DNA of 64,000 bases. It comes from Bugulina stolonifera (taxonomy: Eukaryota; Bryozoa; Gymnolaemata; Cheilostomatida; Bugulidae). Below, piece after piece: positions 30,701 to 43,600 of the stretch. How positions within the stretch are numbered: the first letter of the stretch is position 1; each line of letters opens with the position of its first letter. The stretch lies in contig OW285194.1 of assembly GCA_935421135.1 (NCBI GenBank), positions 15,523,376 to 15,587,375 on the forward strand, given 5' to 3'. A model generated the notes under the pieces. That model was not told the DNA's origin. It searched no databases and saw only the letters and a list, made by a program, of their open reading frames with translations. The translations under genes and the position numbers were made by a program.

Positions 30701-33700
30701 CTGATATATCTAGTACATTGTGTACACAACTCCTGACATATCTAGCACATTGTGTACACAACTCCTGATATATCTAGCACATTGTGTACACAACTCCTGA
30801 TATATCTAACGCATATTGTGTGCACAACTCCTGATATATCTAGCATATTGTGTACACAACTCCTGATATACCATAATATGTACTTACATGGTTACACATG
30901 ACTCCATTTGTAGCACCTACAGTACAGGATGACCCAATCATAGATGTAGTAGAATTACCAGGTACCTTTGAGTTCCACTGCATCCTCATCAATCCTTTAC
31001 CAGCGTATGTACCTCTAGAGATCAACTATATGTCTTATTTAATACATTGATGTCTTAAGTGGTAACTCCATCTGTGAACTGAATCATATAATTAAAGAGA
31101 TCATTGTATTCTATGCTTTAGAACTGTGAATGTTGTACCTCTGAGTGTTCCTCTACTGCTTCTTCTGCCGTTATTATCAACTCTAGTAGAGTTGTGTGCC
31201 AGTTTAGAGTTATCAGCCCTTTGTCTCTCATTTTCAATATCAAATGATTGTGATCTTTGATTTAGATACTGAAATTAGAGCCTTAATATTATTGTTAGCC
31301 AATTCTTGGCCAGTGTGTTACCCTTAATTATATTGTGACTTGTGGCCCTTTGTCTAATATTCTATGTACAGAAGTAACTGCCATTCTCTTGTGATACTTT
31401 GAAAAGAAGATGTACAGTGCAAGTGTATATAAAAGCATGTCTAGAATATGTTTTATCGTCACTCTTGTACTCTAGGGCTAATGCTGCCTACAAAGTGACC
31501 TGGAAATTAGGATACACCGAAATCCATTCCGAGGAACTACAGTTTGGGCACACTTTGGGAAAACTTTATGAGAAGAACCTAAGGCTTCCCACCCAGTCGG
31601 TTCTAGGGAAAAATGTATGTAACCAATAAGTGATGAGATATCATATGCGTTACCAATGAGTGATGAGATATCATACTAGTAACCAATGAGTGATAAGATG
31701 TCATACTAGTAACCAATGACATATAAGATATCATGAGAGTGACCAATGAGTGATGAGATATCATATGTGTGACCAATGAGTGATGAGATATCATATGAGT
31801 GACCAATGAGTGATGAGATATCATACTAGTAACCAATGAGTGATGAGTATGCAGTACACTTACTAGAACTAGCCCATGTAGAATGAACTAGCATGTAGTC
31901 TACACTGACTCACTAATGGATGTAGGTTTTATTACATTAGCATGTTTCTATTGTATAGCTAACCTGCTCAGTTAGTGGACGGTACAGGTCTGAACCTGCG
32001 GGTCGCTGGGGAGCCTCACACTCAAGTGAACCATATTTCTTAGGAATTGAGGTAATGTCGCAGCACCACTGTATTAATCCACCCTGCTTTATTTGTTATT
32101 AACTATTTACTTTACAGTTATTATTTGAGACATTGCAATAGTAACACAGCATGTATCATTGTATTTGTACTATTGTAATACCACATGTATCATTGTATTT
32201 GTACTATTGTAATACCACAGGTATCAGATGCCAGTGGTGTTCCTCTCCAGCTGAAGTCCTTCACCTTGCTTCTCCCAGAGAATGATGAGCATCAGACTAT
32301 TAGCCTCAGGTCCACTATCCCAGTAAGATGTGCTGCGGGTGGTATTGCTGCATCCCTATGTAAGATAGAAATTACCATACGGAATGATAACAGTCTGGAC
32401 ACTAACAGACCTCTAAGGTAACGCTATGTGTTATTATTTAGTATTGGGAGTTGTCCCATCTCCACCAGCTTGTTATACACTATATGTACATGTACATGTT
32501 ATACTCTATATATTTAGATGCCGTAATAACGACATTGAGCAGCTGAAGCTAGCCAAGTGTAGCATCACCATCACCCCAGATAACTGGTCAGTCAGTCAGA
32601 CTATCTCTGTTAAAGCTACTAAAGACTTCAAGTATGATGGGCCTAGAGTGAGGGCTATTGCCTTCAACATGACTGATGGACCGGGCATGAGCATATGGGA
32701 CGGATACACCCCACAATCTATTCATGTATGTTACTAGAACTAAGGCTAATCATTAGTTAGGTTTGGTTTGTGTATACATATCTGTTGACCAATAAGAGTG
32801 CAGTATGTTATCATGTGTTCGTCATGTAGTACACGTTATACTATATCAATCCCTGTCAAATATGTGAATAACATAACACTTGGAAACCTACTTTGAGGAA
32901 TAATAAATATGAATACTGTGGATTACACTCCCTCATACCCTTGTTGGTTATTACCAAATACTGTAGGTTACACTCTCCCATACCCTTGTAGGTTGTAACT
33001 GAAGACTTCATTGATAAGAATGCTATCTGTACCTCAGTAAACGATCCGCATATGACTACTTTCGACGGACAGTAAGTTTTACCAATCAACTTTTATTTCT
33101 TGCTCAGCTCTGACATGACACTAAATCTTATAAGCCTATTCCGGTACTCCATTTGTCGGCGGAGTCAAGCGGCTCAGTAGGCTGTAGTATAATATTATTC
33201 ATACATGCACCACATTTACTAACATGTATATAGAGTGGAATTTATATGCTAGTCTGTACAACATGTAGTCACTATGTCTATCTTATTGTGCATGTATATA
33301 GGTTGTGTACCATGTACATGTATATTATAGACTGTGCAACATGTACATGTATATAGACTGTGTACCATGTACATGTATATAGACTGTGTACCATGTACAT
33401 GTATATTATAGACTGTGTACCATGTACATGTATATAGACTGTGTACCATGTACATGTATATAGATTGTGCACCATGTTTGTTTGCAGCAAATGGCACAAC
33501 TATTATGAAGGGGAATTTGTACTCTACAGACACAAAGACCTTCCATTTGAGGTAATTACAAAATGTCAAAGATCATATAAAATCAGAACATATTTCCGAG
33601 TAAAAGAGGTGCAATTAATTCTTCTTTTATGATAAGATGCTCTTTAATGATTAGAAATTTCACTTGGTTTTTATTTCCGATTTCCTCAGCAATTTCATGC

Positions 33701-36700
33701 TTCAAAGATTGATGATTGTCACATGGCTGATTGTGATTGGCTAGCTACTATAAAATACCAAATCTGACAAAGACGTAGCCGTAACTGATTCACCTTCGTT
33801 TAACCTTCAGTTGGCGTTCTGTATCACCTAATATGATGTTCATCCAGGCAAGAGCTTTCTATAAGAAGTGCGGAGGAGCTTCGTGTAACTGTGCTGTTGC
33901 TGCCAGATCTGGTGATGATGTCATCATTATAGACAGGTGTAACAGCATGGGTGACGTTAAGATGTGGGGCTCCAATAAGAAGAAGGTGGAGTACAACCTT
34001 CTAAAGACAAGAACTATCTCCACTGATGATGTCATTTCCCCCAACTTCAAGATCTACGCTATTAATGGTGGCCGAGAGTATGCGGTATGCTTCATGCAAA
34101 CATGCTGACTCATCGCCCCTTGTATATAATTCTATATTATGTGCTGACATATCACCCCTTGTATATATATAAATGTAGTATATGCTGACATATCACCCCT
34201 TGTATACACATAGTCTATACTGACTTATCTCCCCTTGTAAATACATGTATATATAGTATATACTAGCTTATCTCCCCTTGTAAATACATGTATATGTAGT
34301 ATATACTGGCTTATCTCCCCTGTACACAGATATACTATCCCCACGGTGCCGTGATCAAGGTTCAGTTAACTGGCGGTTCACACGCTCAGTTCATGAATCT
34401 GTGGGTCAAACCTTCACCTGCTGACTTCAACAAGACAGAAGGAATGTGTGGAAACTTCAACAAGAACAAGAATGACGACCTGCGCTACAGGAACGGGTCT
34501 CTCTACACTGGGGCAGGAAGTGCTCACAACAAGCATCCCAAAGAGTTCAGCAAACACTGGAGGTTAGTCACCTTTGACCTCTGTGACCTCTGCCTGGTAC
34601 AGTTTGTAGTTAGGTCACTTTGTGACTGTTATATCTATCTATCTGTAATAATGTATAAAAATATACTGATGAGTTCATGGTATAAGTCTACGCAGAGCCA
34701 GTGTGTTTATACAAGTACTGTATAGATGTTACGTTACGTCACAATGTGTAATAATGTTGCGTTGCGTCACGGTGTGTACTGATGTTACGTTACGCTACTG
34801 TACATGGTTAGAGTAACAGAGGATGAGTCTATATACAATGGTAATGTACCCAAGTCATCTACCACATATAACAAGAGATACTGCAGCTGTCTGGGATCAT
34901 TCAGCCAATCAAACTACTTGGAGTGTAACGACAACAGCGATGCAGTGAGGTGTGTCTTCTAGAACATTGTATTCATCATCTACATGTATGTCTATGCATA
35001 ATGACATTTGTATATACACTGGTATTGTTTTCAATACGGTATTGTACAAGGTAGTTGTTCTTTTTACTTCTACATCTACGGTGAGTAACGCTTGACATTG
35101 TGACACCGAAACTCATTGATATATATAAGCATGTACATAGGCAGTGTATATGTATCCCCATGTCTATGTGTATCTAGGTGTGACCAGAGAGGTGAAGACA
35201 TAACCCAGAAGAACTTTGAGTACAGTGCACATGTGACTAAGAAGGCTCAACCTTTCAAGTTTGATCCTGACTGGGAGCCACCGGTGTGTAGAATTATCTC
35301 CCCTGTCTGTATCTCTTGTAATATTATGATACCAGTATAGCATGCGATGCTTTCTCCACATTTATTGTAGAGGGTGGATATAGAGGAGGTTGGGATATTT
35401 AATATAGCCAATCGTATCACTCAGACACTCACACAGTTCATATTGTCCAATCATGTTTCTCATACAGTCCATACTGTCCAATCATATCCCTCATACAGTC
35501 CATGTTATTATTTTCTTCTTATTACTTACAGCACGCGCCATGGCCGACACCCAGTGGTTGGACATTTGCCAATGCAACTTTATTCTGTGAAGACTTCATC
35601 AAAAAGTCGAGCGCTTTCCGCAACTGCAACATCACTGCCCAAGATGATATTGATATGTGTGTTGAAGACATCAGGGTAAGTGATGTAATAACATAGGTGA
35701 TATTGATATGTGTGTTGAAGACATCAGGGTAAGTGATGTAATAATATAGATGATATTGATATGTGTGTTGAAGACATCAGGGTAAGTGATGTAATAATAC
35801 AGATGATATTGATATGTGTGTTGAAGACATCAAGGTAAGTGATGTAATAATATGCCATCTCCATACGTAATATGATAATATGCAGTATGTTCCAGTATGT
35901 TACAGTGTGTTGAAGTACGTTACAGTAAGTTATGGTATGTTACGGTTTGAGCGAGCCGTTTTATGATAAATAAAATAGCAATAAATTTACATGATGTGAA
36001 ATATTTGTAATAAATAAAATACTTTTGTTAAACTTTTGGCCTGTGCGATGTAACTTCCTGCTAGCTCTCTGATTAGTAAACTTACAAGATATATTCCAGC
36101 TCTCTGATGGTGTAGAGTTTGCTATGACTGCCCTGCAGTCATTCAAAGAGAAATGTCTGATGGAACTTGAGAAAGAGATGAACCCAGTTATTCCTGGAGA
36201 TGCTTTCTGTATCAACGAGTGTAGTGGACATGGTAAGTATACTCTACTATAGAGTTCTTCTAGAGCTCTGAGTGACGGTGCTTGCTTGAGACCACAGCAA
36301 TCTTACTATTATTCTTTGCCGGCGGAGAAAATTTGTTCCCGGAGGCATGTCCTCGATAGTGTATTCATTTCTTCATGAATAGATATTGATTTTACCAGCT
36401 CGATAAATACTATGAAATATAAGGGGTGCTGAAAATATAAATGGCTTGGAACATGAGAATTTTAGAATTTTATATTTACATGTATACAAATAGAGAATTC
36501 AATAAAAGACAACTCCAAATATACTGGTCCAAAATTTTATATGTTATCTCCCCCTGTCACTAATTACCAGCATCTGAAGGAAGGTAGACTGTTTGTACAG
36601 AAACCAATTCAGTACTTATAGCTCTCTCCAAACTCTGTGTATTTAATTAGTACTCTATTAAAGTATTAGGTTATGGTCAATGATACTATCTTGTCGGATA

Positions 36701-39700
36701 TGGGCACCCCCCCCCCTCCCTCCAAGTGTCATGAGGAATACAATTACTCCTGCTGAAACTTCAACAACAAACTCTGGCTATGTTGAATTATTGTAAGATT
36801 GCATCTACCTAGCCTCTGTTCTATCTCTTTAGGTTTCTGTAGTTATGGAGAGTGTGCGTGCCACCCAGGATACGTAGGTGAAGACTGTAGTCTCTCTACA
36901 AGCGCCATCCCTAACGTCTACTTTACTCCTTTCTGTGACGTGGCCGTAGAGTCTTGTTCTACAGCTAATGTCTTTGGTGACGGATTTATAAACAGCAGTC
37001 TGATTACCTGCTCGTATCAGCCAGCTGTGGTGAGTAACATAGTATCTACATATGTATAGTCTTTGACTCCATGTGGTGAATAACATAGTATCTACGTGTG
37101 TATAGTCTTTGACTCCATGTGGTGAGTAACATAGTATCTACATGTGTATAGTCTTTGACTCCATGTGGTGAATAACATAGTATCTACGTGTGTATAGTCT
37201 TTGACTCCATGTGGTGAATAACATAGTATCTACGTGTGTATAGTCTTTGACTTCATGTGGTGAATAACATAGTATCCACATATGTATAGTCTTTGACTCC
37301 ATGTGGTGAGCGATGTAGTATCCACACGTGTATAGTCTTTGACTCCATGTGTATACTCATATAAGCCCATGACTGGTTTAAAGGCATGTTCCGTTATAAT
37401 ATTGTAAGGGTGTATACATGTTCGTACTCTGTAGATTGAAGATGGCAAGGTGAAGGTCACTGGGGTGAAACACAGTGTCAAGGCGTCGTATGAGACATTC
37501 GCTGAAGTCAAGTGTCACATGTCAAGGAGTAGGTCTAAACGCTCCACTGGTCCAGTAAATACTCCAGCTCAGCTGGCTCTGGCCGTAGCCAACAAACCTG
37601 GTAACCAGGCCAGCCCAGTCATCATCTACACGAGGTTCGACTCAAGGTGTCAGACATGTGACATGTCAACAGGTGTCTGCTCTGTCAAGGTGTGATGTTT
37701 GTGTTGTACAATGTAACTCTAGTATTGTACAGTAATATTATGTACCTAACACTAGTCTGGTATTGTAGAGTAACACGTGTATAACATTAGTCTGGTATTG
37801 TAGAGTAACACATGTATAACACTAGTCTGCTATTGTAGAGTAACATGTGTATAACACTAGTCAGCTATTGTAGAGTAACATGTATAACATTAGTCTGGTA
37901 TTGTAGAGTAACACATGTATGATAGTAGTCTGCTATTGTAGAGTAACACATGTATGATAGTAGTCTGCTATTGTAGAGTAACACATGTATGATAGTAGTC
38001 TGCTATTGTAGAGTAACATGTATAACACTAGTCTGTTATTGTAGAGTAACATGTGTATAACACTAGTCTGCTATTGTAGAGTAACATGTATAACATTAGT
38101 CTGGTATTGCAGAGTAACACATGTATGATAGTAGTCTGGTATTGCAGAGTAACACATGTATGATAGTAGTCTGGTATTGCAGAGTAACATGTGTCTAATA
38201 GAAGGCAACTGCTATAAAGAAGGAGATGGAAACCCAACAGTTTCCTCTTCAGAGAACAGACCTACTTGTAGACCAGAACATTCTCAGTCTTCTTGGCATG
38301 TTGAAGGTTGGTGGATACATACATATACATGTACGTACATGTACTCAATCTGCATATAGTGTACGTACGTGTATGTATACTCATACATACATGTACATAC
38401 ATGCATACACATATAAACACTCCCCATTATTGTGGTCATACACTCCCCAGAAGTACTGCATAGCTCTCCAACTGTTGAAAGGGTGGAGCCTTCAAGGTCT
38501 TACCCCCATAGTCACACATTGAACCCATTTCAATATAAAGCGTAGTATTATTTACATGTACATGTTGGTATGTTCACCACTTCACCATGCTGTATAATGG
38601 GTTGTTTTTTACTAGAATCTGCTACAAGTGGGCTCCCTGGCTGGGCTGTCGGAGTGATTGCTGCTGTAGCTACTTTAGCTCTTGTTACTGCTGGTATTGT
38701 GACTTACCTCAAGTGTATCAAGTCTAGGTAAGTCATACCTCAAGTGTATCAAGTCTAGGTAAGTCATACCTCAAGTGTATCAAGTCTAGGTAAGTAATAC
38801 CTCAAGTGTATCAAGTCTAGGTAAGTAATACCTCAAGTGTATCAAGTCTAGGTAAGTAATACCTCAAGTGTATCAAGTCTAGGTAAGTCATACCTCAAGT
38901 GTATCAAGTCTAGGTAAGTAATACCTCAAGTGTATCAAGTCTAGGTAAGTAATACCTCAAGTGTATCAAGTCTAGGTAAGTCATACCTCAAGTGTATCAA
39001 GTCTAGGTAAGTAATACCTCAAGTGTATCAAGTCTAGGTAAGTCATACCTCAAGTGTATCAAGTCTAGGTAAGTAATACCTCAAGTGTATCAAGTCTAGG
39101 TAAGTCATACCTCAAGTGTATCAAGTCTAGGTAAGTAATACCTCAAGTGTATCAAGTCTAGGTAAGTCATACCTCAAGTGTATCAAGTGTACATAAGTCA
39201 TACTCAAGTGTATCAAGTCTAGGTAAATCACACCTCAAGTGTATCAAGTCTAGGTAAGTCATACCTCAAGTGTATCAAGTCTAGGTAAGTCATACCTCAA
39301 GTGTATCAAGTCTGGGTAAGTAAAGTTGTTTTCGCAGAACATTATAACATATAACTTATATTACGTCTTGGACTATAAGTTACCTCAAGTACATGTATGT
39401 CAAGTCTAGACTGATTCAATATAGTACGGCATGGAATCTGTTACTTAAAAGTAATTTAAGATTTTCTAGTGGTCTTTTGTATTAGATTGCATCAAGTATT
39501 CTGGTTGGCTGTCACTGCAACAGTGATTACTACTGGTTTTACACACACATAGGTTATCTGAAAATTCCAATCTACATTAGAATCATCATTACTACGAGTA
39601 TGACTCACATCTGATTTGTGAATTGGTAATGCTGGTACATCGCTAATGTTGCTATAAATACTAATGCCAGGGAATAGCGGCTGTGGAAATATATGCTTAG

Positions 39701-39883
39701 TTCAGTGAATACATAGGGTCACTAAGGTAGTATGGTATATTAGTGCACCATGTCCAAGTAAGGTGCAAACTGTCGAAATATTATGTCAAAGTGTTATATT
39801 AGCTGCAGATACACACTGCAATAAAGGCTGTAATAGCTCTACTTGTTCTCTGTATTTCTAGAGCTAAAGTTGTGCAGAACTAG
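27754..39883 (+). CDS. Type I membrane protein with D8C-like, VWD and EGF domains (VWDE-like)
   Basis: Exons: 27754-27805, 28556-28642, 28817-28948, 29217-29405, 29687-29752, 30914-31004, 31476-31614, 31959-32051, 32221-32417, 32518-32725, 32992-33071, 33488-33551, 33848-34084, 34330-34562, 34812-34949, 35178-35283, 35532-35675, 36100-36232, 36833-37029, 37435-37689, 38183-38306, 38616-38727, 39862-39883. The 3099 nt give 1032 residues with every phase compatible. Residues 1-18 are a signal peptide. About 50-152 match the D8C pattern (GWYVF, PIWLNG, paired Cys). The VWD domain spans about 435-625 (NDPHMTTFDG to GMCGNF). An EGF module lies at about 788-818, a furin-type site RSRSKR at 893-898, a TM helix at about 999-1019, and a 13-residue tail follows. 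The order resembles vertebrate VWDE, but that protein has many more EGF modules and orthology is uncertain. An extracellular adhesive or matrix role is inferred; the furin site could shed the ectodomain. Confidence 0.92.
28002..28065 (-). ncRNA. Type I hammerhead ribozyme (antisense, intron 1 of VWD gene)
   Basis: Read on the minus strand: helix I 5' strand (28065-28055), the invariant CTGATGAG (28054-28047), a perfect 9-bp stem II with a 3-base loop (28047-28027), CGAAAC (28027-28022), a 2-bp helix III closed by a six-base loop, the cleavage triplet GTA, then the helix I 3' strand (about 28011-28002), which pairs with the 5' strand with one mismatch. All core positions needed for self-cleavage are present. 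Short helix III type I hammerheads are known from Penelope-like elements and retrozyme-like repeats in animals. No such element is seen around this one, so it may be a solo remnant. Confidence 0.75.
29955..30880. repeat. Two blocks of one 28-43-bp minisatellite, VWD gene intron 5
   Basis: Blocks at about 29965-30125 (four units) and 30615-30870 (about nine units) share the core CATTGTGTACACAACTCCTG. They are separated by about 490 bp of single-copy AT-rich DNA within the same intron. Confidence 0.9.
31615..31850. repeat. 31-bp minisatellite starting at the exon 7 donor
   Basis: Seven to eight copies of GTAACCAATGAGTGATGAGA plus TATCATACTAG. The first copy begins three bases into the intron, inside the donor sequence GTATGTAACC. 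Confidence 0.9.
33290..33475. repeat. About 25-bp minisatellite before exon 12
   Basis: Seven copies of GTGTACCATGTACATGTATA plus TAGACT, ending about 13 bases before the exon 12 acceptor. Confidence 0.85.
34105..34325. repeat. About 44-bp minisatellite ending in the exon 14 acceptor tract
   Basis: Five units of TATCACCCCTTGTATA plus an AT-rich tail. The last unit's CCCCTGTACACAG is the working acceptor. Confidence 0.8.
35676..35855. repeat. 53-bp repeat copying the exon 17 / intron 17 junction
   Basis: Each unit carries the last 30 or so bases of exon 17 (ending GAAGACATCAGG) and the donor GTAAGTGATG. Donors fall at 35676, 35729, 35782 and 35835. Confidence 0.92.
37030..37355. repeat. 46-bp minisatellite beginning exactly at the exon 19 donor
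   Basis: About seven copies of a unit beginning GTGAGTAACATAGTATCTAC or GTGAATAAC. The first copy is the authentic donor. Confidence 0.92.
37700..38182. repeat. 34-35-bp minisatellite copying the exon 21 acceptor
   Basis: About 13 copies of TATTGTAGAGTAACA(C)ATGT plus TATAACACTAGTCTG. The real exon start AGTAACATGTGT after TATTGCAG is the last unit. Confidence 0.92.
38728..39316. repeat. 31-bp minisatellite copying the exon 22 donor, about 19 copies
   Basis: The unit is GTAAGTCATACCTCAAGTGT plus ATCAAGTCTAG. It contains the last 21 bases of the transmembrane exon followed by its donor, so nearly every copy presents CTAG|GTAAGT. Confidence 0.95.
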
Positions 39884-40622
39884 TCTACACACCCACCAAG
39901 TGCTACTGACCATCGACTACTACTGGACAATTGACCGCTGAGTACTACTGGACAATTGACCACTGAGTGCAGACGTCCTCAACTCAGTAAGCAAACTGTT
40001 TATTTATACTTCTATATTTACAATCATGTATGATAATATAATGAATACTTGTTATGATAAGTCTATGTTATCTAACTTACTATTAGCTAGTCTATAGATA
40101 TGAGTACAGTGTGATAACACTTACTGTACAGCATGAAACAGAAGATATGTTTTAGTAATTATCTCCTCTGTTGAATACATTATGTGTTACATTACACTAT
40201 TATACTGTGTGATCTAATAGTATCCTCAGATTCCCTCTGTTACATTAGTAAATAATATTCTACTTGAAAACATGATTTTAGTATCCATTATACTAAAAGT
40301 CTACTATCATATTGAGTGCTGAATAAAAGTATAAAATGTACAACGTTTTGCCATCTCTATGGTTACCCAAGTCATGTGACTAGTAGTAGGGTAGTATAGG
40401 AGTCAGAGAGGTTGAAAATGAAAACATAATATGCTACAGAATTAGGGTGATGCTCCTGTGAATGGCAGTAAGTAATACATGTATATCATGGTACAGGTTA
40501 ATGGTAGAGAGGACAACTCTAAAAATCCTAAGAATGATAATCAGTAAAATTAGTAAAAAGGCATAGATGAGGTATGAGGTGTATAATACTAATATCTGTT
40601 AGAATGGTCTCTCTCTGTCAGC
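39884..40622. other. Convergent 3' flanks of the VWD gene and the ankyrin-caspase gene
   Basis: About 740 bp separate the two stop codons. A plus-strand AATAAA lies at 40322-40327. A minus-strand AATAAA (TTTATT at 39999-40004) lies inside the plus-strand 3' UTR. If both are used, the transcripts overlap tail to tail. Confidence 0.45.
40322..40327 (+). terminator. Polyadenylation signal of the VWD gene
   Basis: AATAAA in GCTGAATAAAAGTATAAAATG, 439 bases after the stop. It is the first good plus-strand signal. Confidence 0.5.
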
Positions 40623-43600
40623 TCATAGAATATCAATAAATATCTGTCTACTGTCTCTGTTTACAGTGTAATGAGTGTTTACATATTGTTTAGCCTGGGA
40701 TTTCTCTCTAACTTGTCCAGCTATATCAGTCAGTAGTCTAACTAGTTCTACTCTAGAGGGTGACTGACAGGTGGTGACAGTGCTTGCTGTTTCCTTCTTC
40801 TCTCCACTCATGTCATCAGTTGCTCCCGCGGTGTTCCTGGTACTTCCTCCAGATCTGGAGATCTCAGACAAATGTTTGACCATCATCTCAAACATAAATC
40901 CCTGCCTTGATCTGTAAAGCAGCCAATAGATAAGAATGTGAGTGCAGTGTGATTCATCAAACTGTAGAGAGAGCACATGTGTAAACAAAATGTCCTCCTA
41001 AATCTGCCTGTTCTATCACTTAGAATAATAACTCCTTCCATAACCTTTTATATACTAGTAAAACTTTCAAAAATTGTTTTTAACGTGACCATAGCTAACT
41101 GAGACACATTAATACAAGTGAACCCTGCATCTAGGTCACTGCTTCTTGTCAGAAGAAATTCAGGCTAAGGTTGGAAGTAATTTAGTACAAGTAGGTGCTA
41201 GAGATGCAACCTAGATGTCAGAATATACAAACTAGAAAACCTGAGATGGAGCATTTAGGAAAGATATAATCATGGAAACCGGGACTATATAATGCATGGA
41301 AACACAGAGTATATAACACTCACTTGCTATCAGGTAGAGTAGAGCAGCAGATGTAGTAGTCTATTGGAACATTTAAACATGGAAACTCTGCCCTTTTCCA
41401 CTCTGCATCTCTTCTCTTTAGTGTGAGCATTTGTCTCACTGGTTTTAAGGTAATTCCAATCTCGTTCTCTGGCCATGGGAACTCTGGACTAGATTCAAAA
41501 CTATATCCAGCTCTGTTATACTGTGGTGGTATCTTTCCTTGGCAGAATGACAGGAATAGTAGCTGTAATGAGAAATTTCAATGGTGGCCATAACCATATA
41601 AACTTCAGAGTAATAATTATTATTATAATTTGCATTGACTGATCAAATATATACTATTATTAGTTTGCTGATTTAAAAAAGCTAACTGTTCAATCCCAGT
41701 GGAACCATAAATAATACACAATGCTAGACCCCTATTGGCTGGATAGAGGACATATTACCAACAAATTACCAAAACGGGTACAAAAACAGCCCAACTGGAT
41801 GGACAGTCAGTGTAGTAAAGTTGCAACATTGAGTTCTAAGCTGTATAATTAATAACATAGCAGTGGAGAAGATAAACAAACCTTGGGTATGCTGTCAATG
41901 TTTCCTCCAGAGAGGGAGTCGACCACTTCCTGTATAGAACACTCAGAGTTACTATCAGCACCAGAAATCTTCCTCTTATAGCCATGAGAGAAGATAGCCA
42001 GAGCAACCAGAGAGCCGTGACCTTCTAAACGAGAAAATTCAGATATTGATCTCTTCATCCCATCTGCTGTCAGGTTTTCCTTCACCTCCACCTGGCGGAA
42101 AATAGTGAAACAAAATCCAAGTGTCTGACTGAGAGCGATATAGTAATAATGGGTTTCAAATTTTTAAAATCGATGTAATCCTCTAGTACATATATTAATC
42201 TATTACTAGGACTCTAGTATATTAATCTATTACTAGGACTCTAGTATATTAATCTATTACTAGGACTGTAGTATATTAATCTATTACTAGGACTCTAGTA
42301 TATTAATCTATTACTAGGACTGTAGTATATTAATCTATTACTAGGACTCTAGTATATTAATCCATTACTAGGACTGTAGTATATTAATCTATTACTAGGA
42401 CTGTAGTATATTAATCTATTACTAGGACTCTAGTATATTAATCCATTACTAGGACTGTAGTATATTAATCTATTACTAGGACTGTAGTATATTAATCTAT
42501 TACTAGGACTGTAGTATGTTAATCCATTACTAGGACTGTAGTATATTAATCTATTACTAGGACTCTAGTATATTAATCCATTACTAGGACTGTAGTATAT
42601 TAATCTATTACTAGGACTGTAGTATATTAATCTATTACTAGGACTCTAGTATATTAATCCATTACTAGGACTGTAGTATATTAATCTATTACTAGGACTG
42701 TAGTATGTTAATCTATTACTAGGACTGTAGTATGTTAATCTATTACTAGGACTGTAGTATGTTAATCCATTACTAGGACTGTAGTATATTAATCTATTAC
42801 TAGGACTGTAGTATATTAATCTATTACTAGGACTGGAGTATATTAATCTATCACTAGGACTCTAGTATGTTAATCTATTACTAGGACTGTAGTATGTTAA
42901 TCCATTACTAGGACTGTAGTATATTAATCTATTACTAGGACTGTAGTATATTAATCTATTACTAGGACTCTAGTATGTTAATCTATTACTAGGACTGTAG
43001 TATGTTAATTTCTTACCTGTAAGCCAAATAATCTTCCAAACACTGTTTGGGCATTTTCTAATGCCTCCTTTCGATTCTTTGCTGTTATCAGTTCTGACTC
43101 CAGAATCTTTAGGTCAGTCTGTAGCTCTTCCAATACCTGTTTGTTTGCTTCCTGTCCCACTCTTTTCTTCTCTTTTATCAGTTCTTTAACTTCTGATATC
43201 CTTTTAACAGTTTCTGGTTTTACATTAAGCTGGTTGCATATGATAAGGGCCTTTCCTCTTGCTTTTCTAGTTATTAGTAATGGTGGCACAGTGTCAGTAC
43301 TACATGTACTTAGTCCAGTGTCAGTGCTACATCGTCCAGTGTCGGCTGTCTTCACTCTCTTGCCATCTCTAAGGTATCTCTTACTCAGTGAAGAGCTGAC
43401 GCAGACTTTCTCCACGTCTTTATCACATCTCAACTCATTGATTAGGTCGTCTGTAGACAAGTACTTGTTCAGGTCTGCTTTCTCTCGGCTAAAATTGAAT
43501 GCAAAGACCCTCAAATATGATTAAGTAATTAACTGAGCATCCAATAAATGATTAATCCTGTGATGCTGTAAATATACTAATGAATTAAGAGTCTCTCTCT

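Noticed and set aside
34665..34695. Second hammerhead from CTGATGAG
   Set aside because: No stem II hairpin and no GAAAC follow, so the match is chance.
38728..39316. 31-bp periodic array as a CRISPR
   Set aside because: Pure tandem copies of an exon-intron junction, with no spacers and no cas genes.
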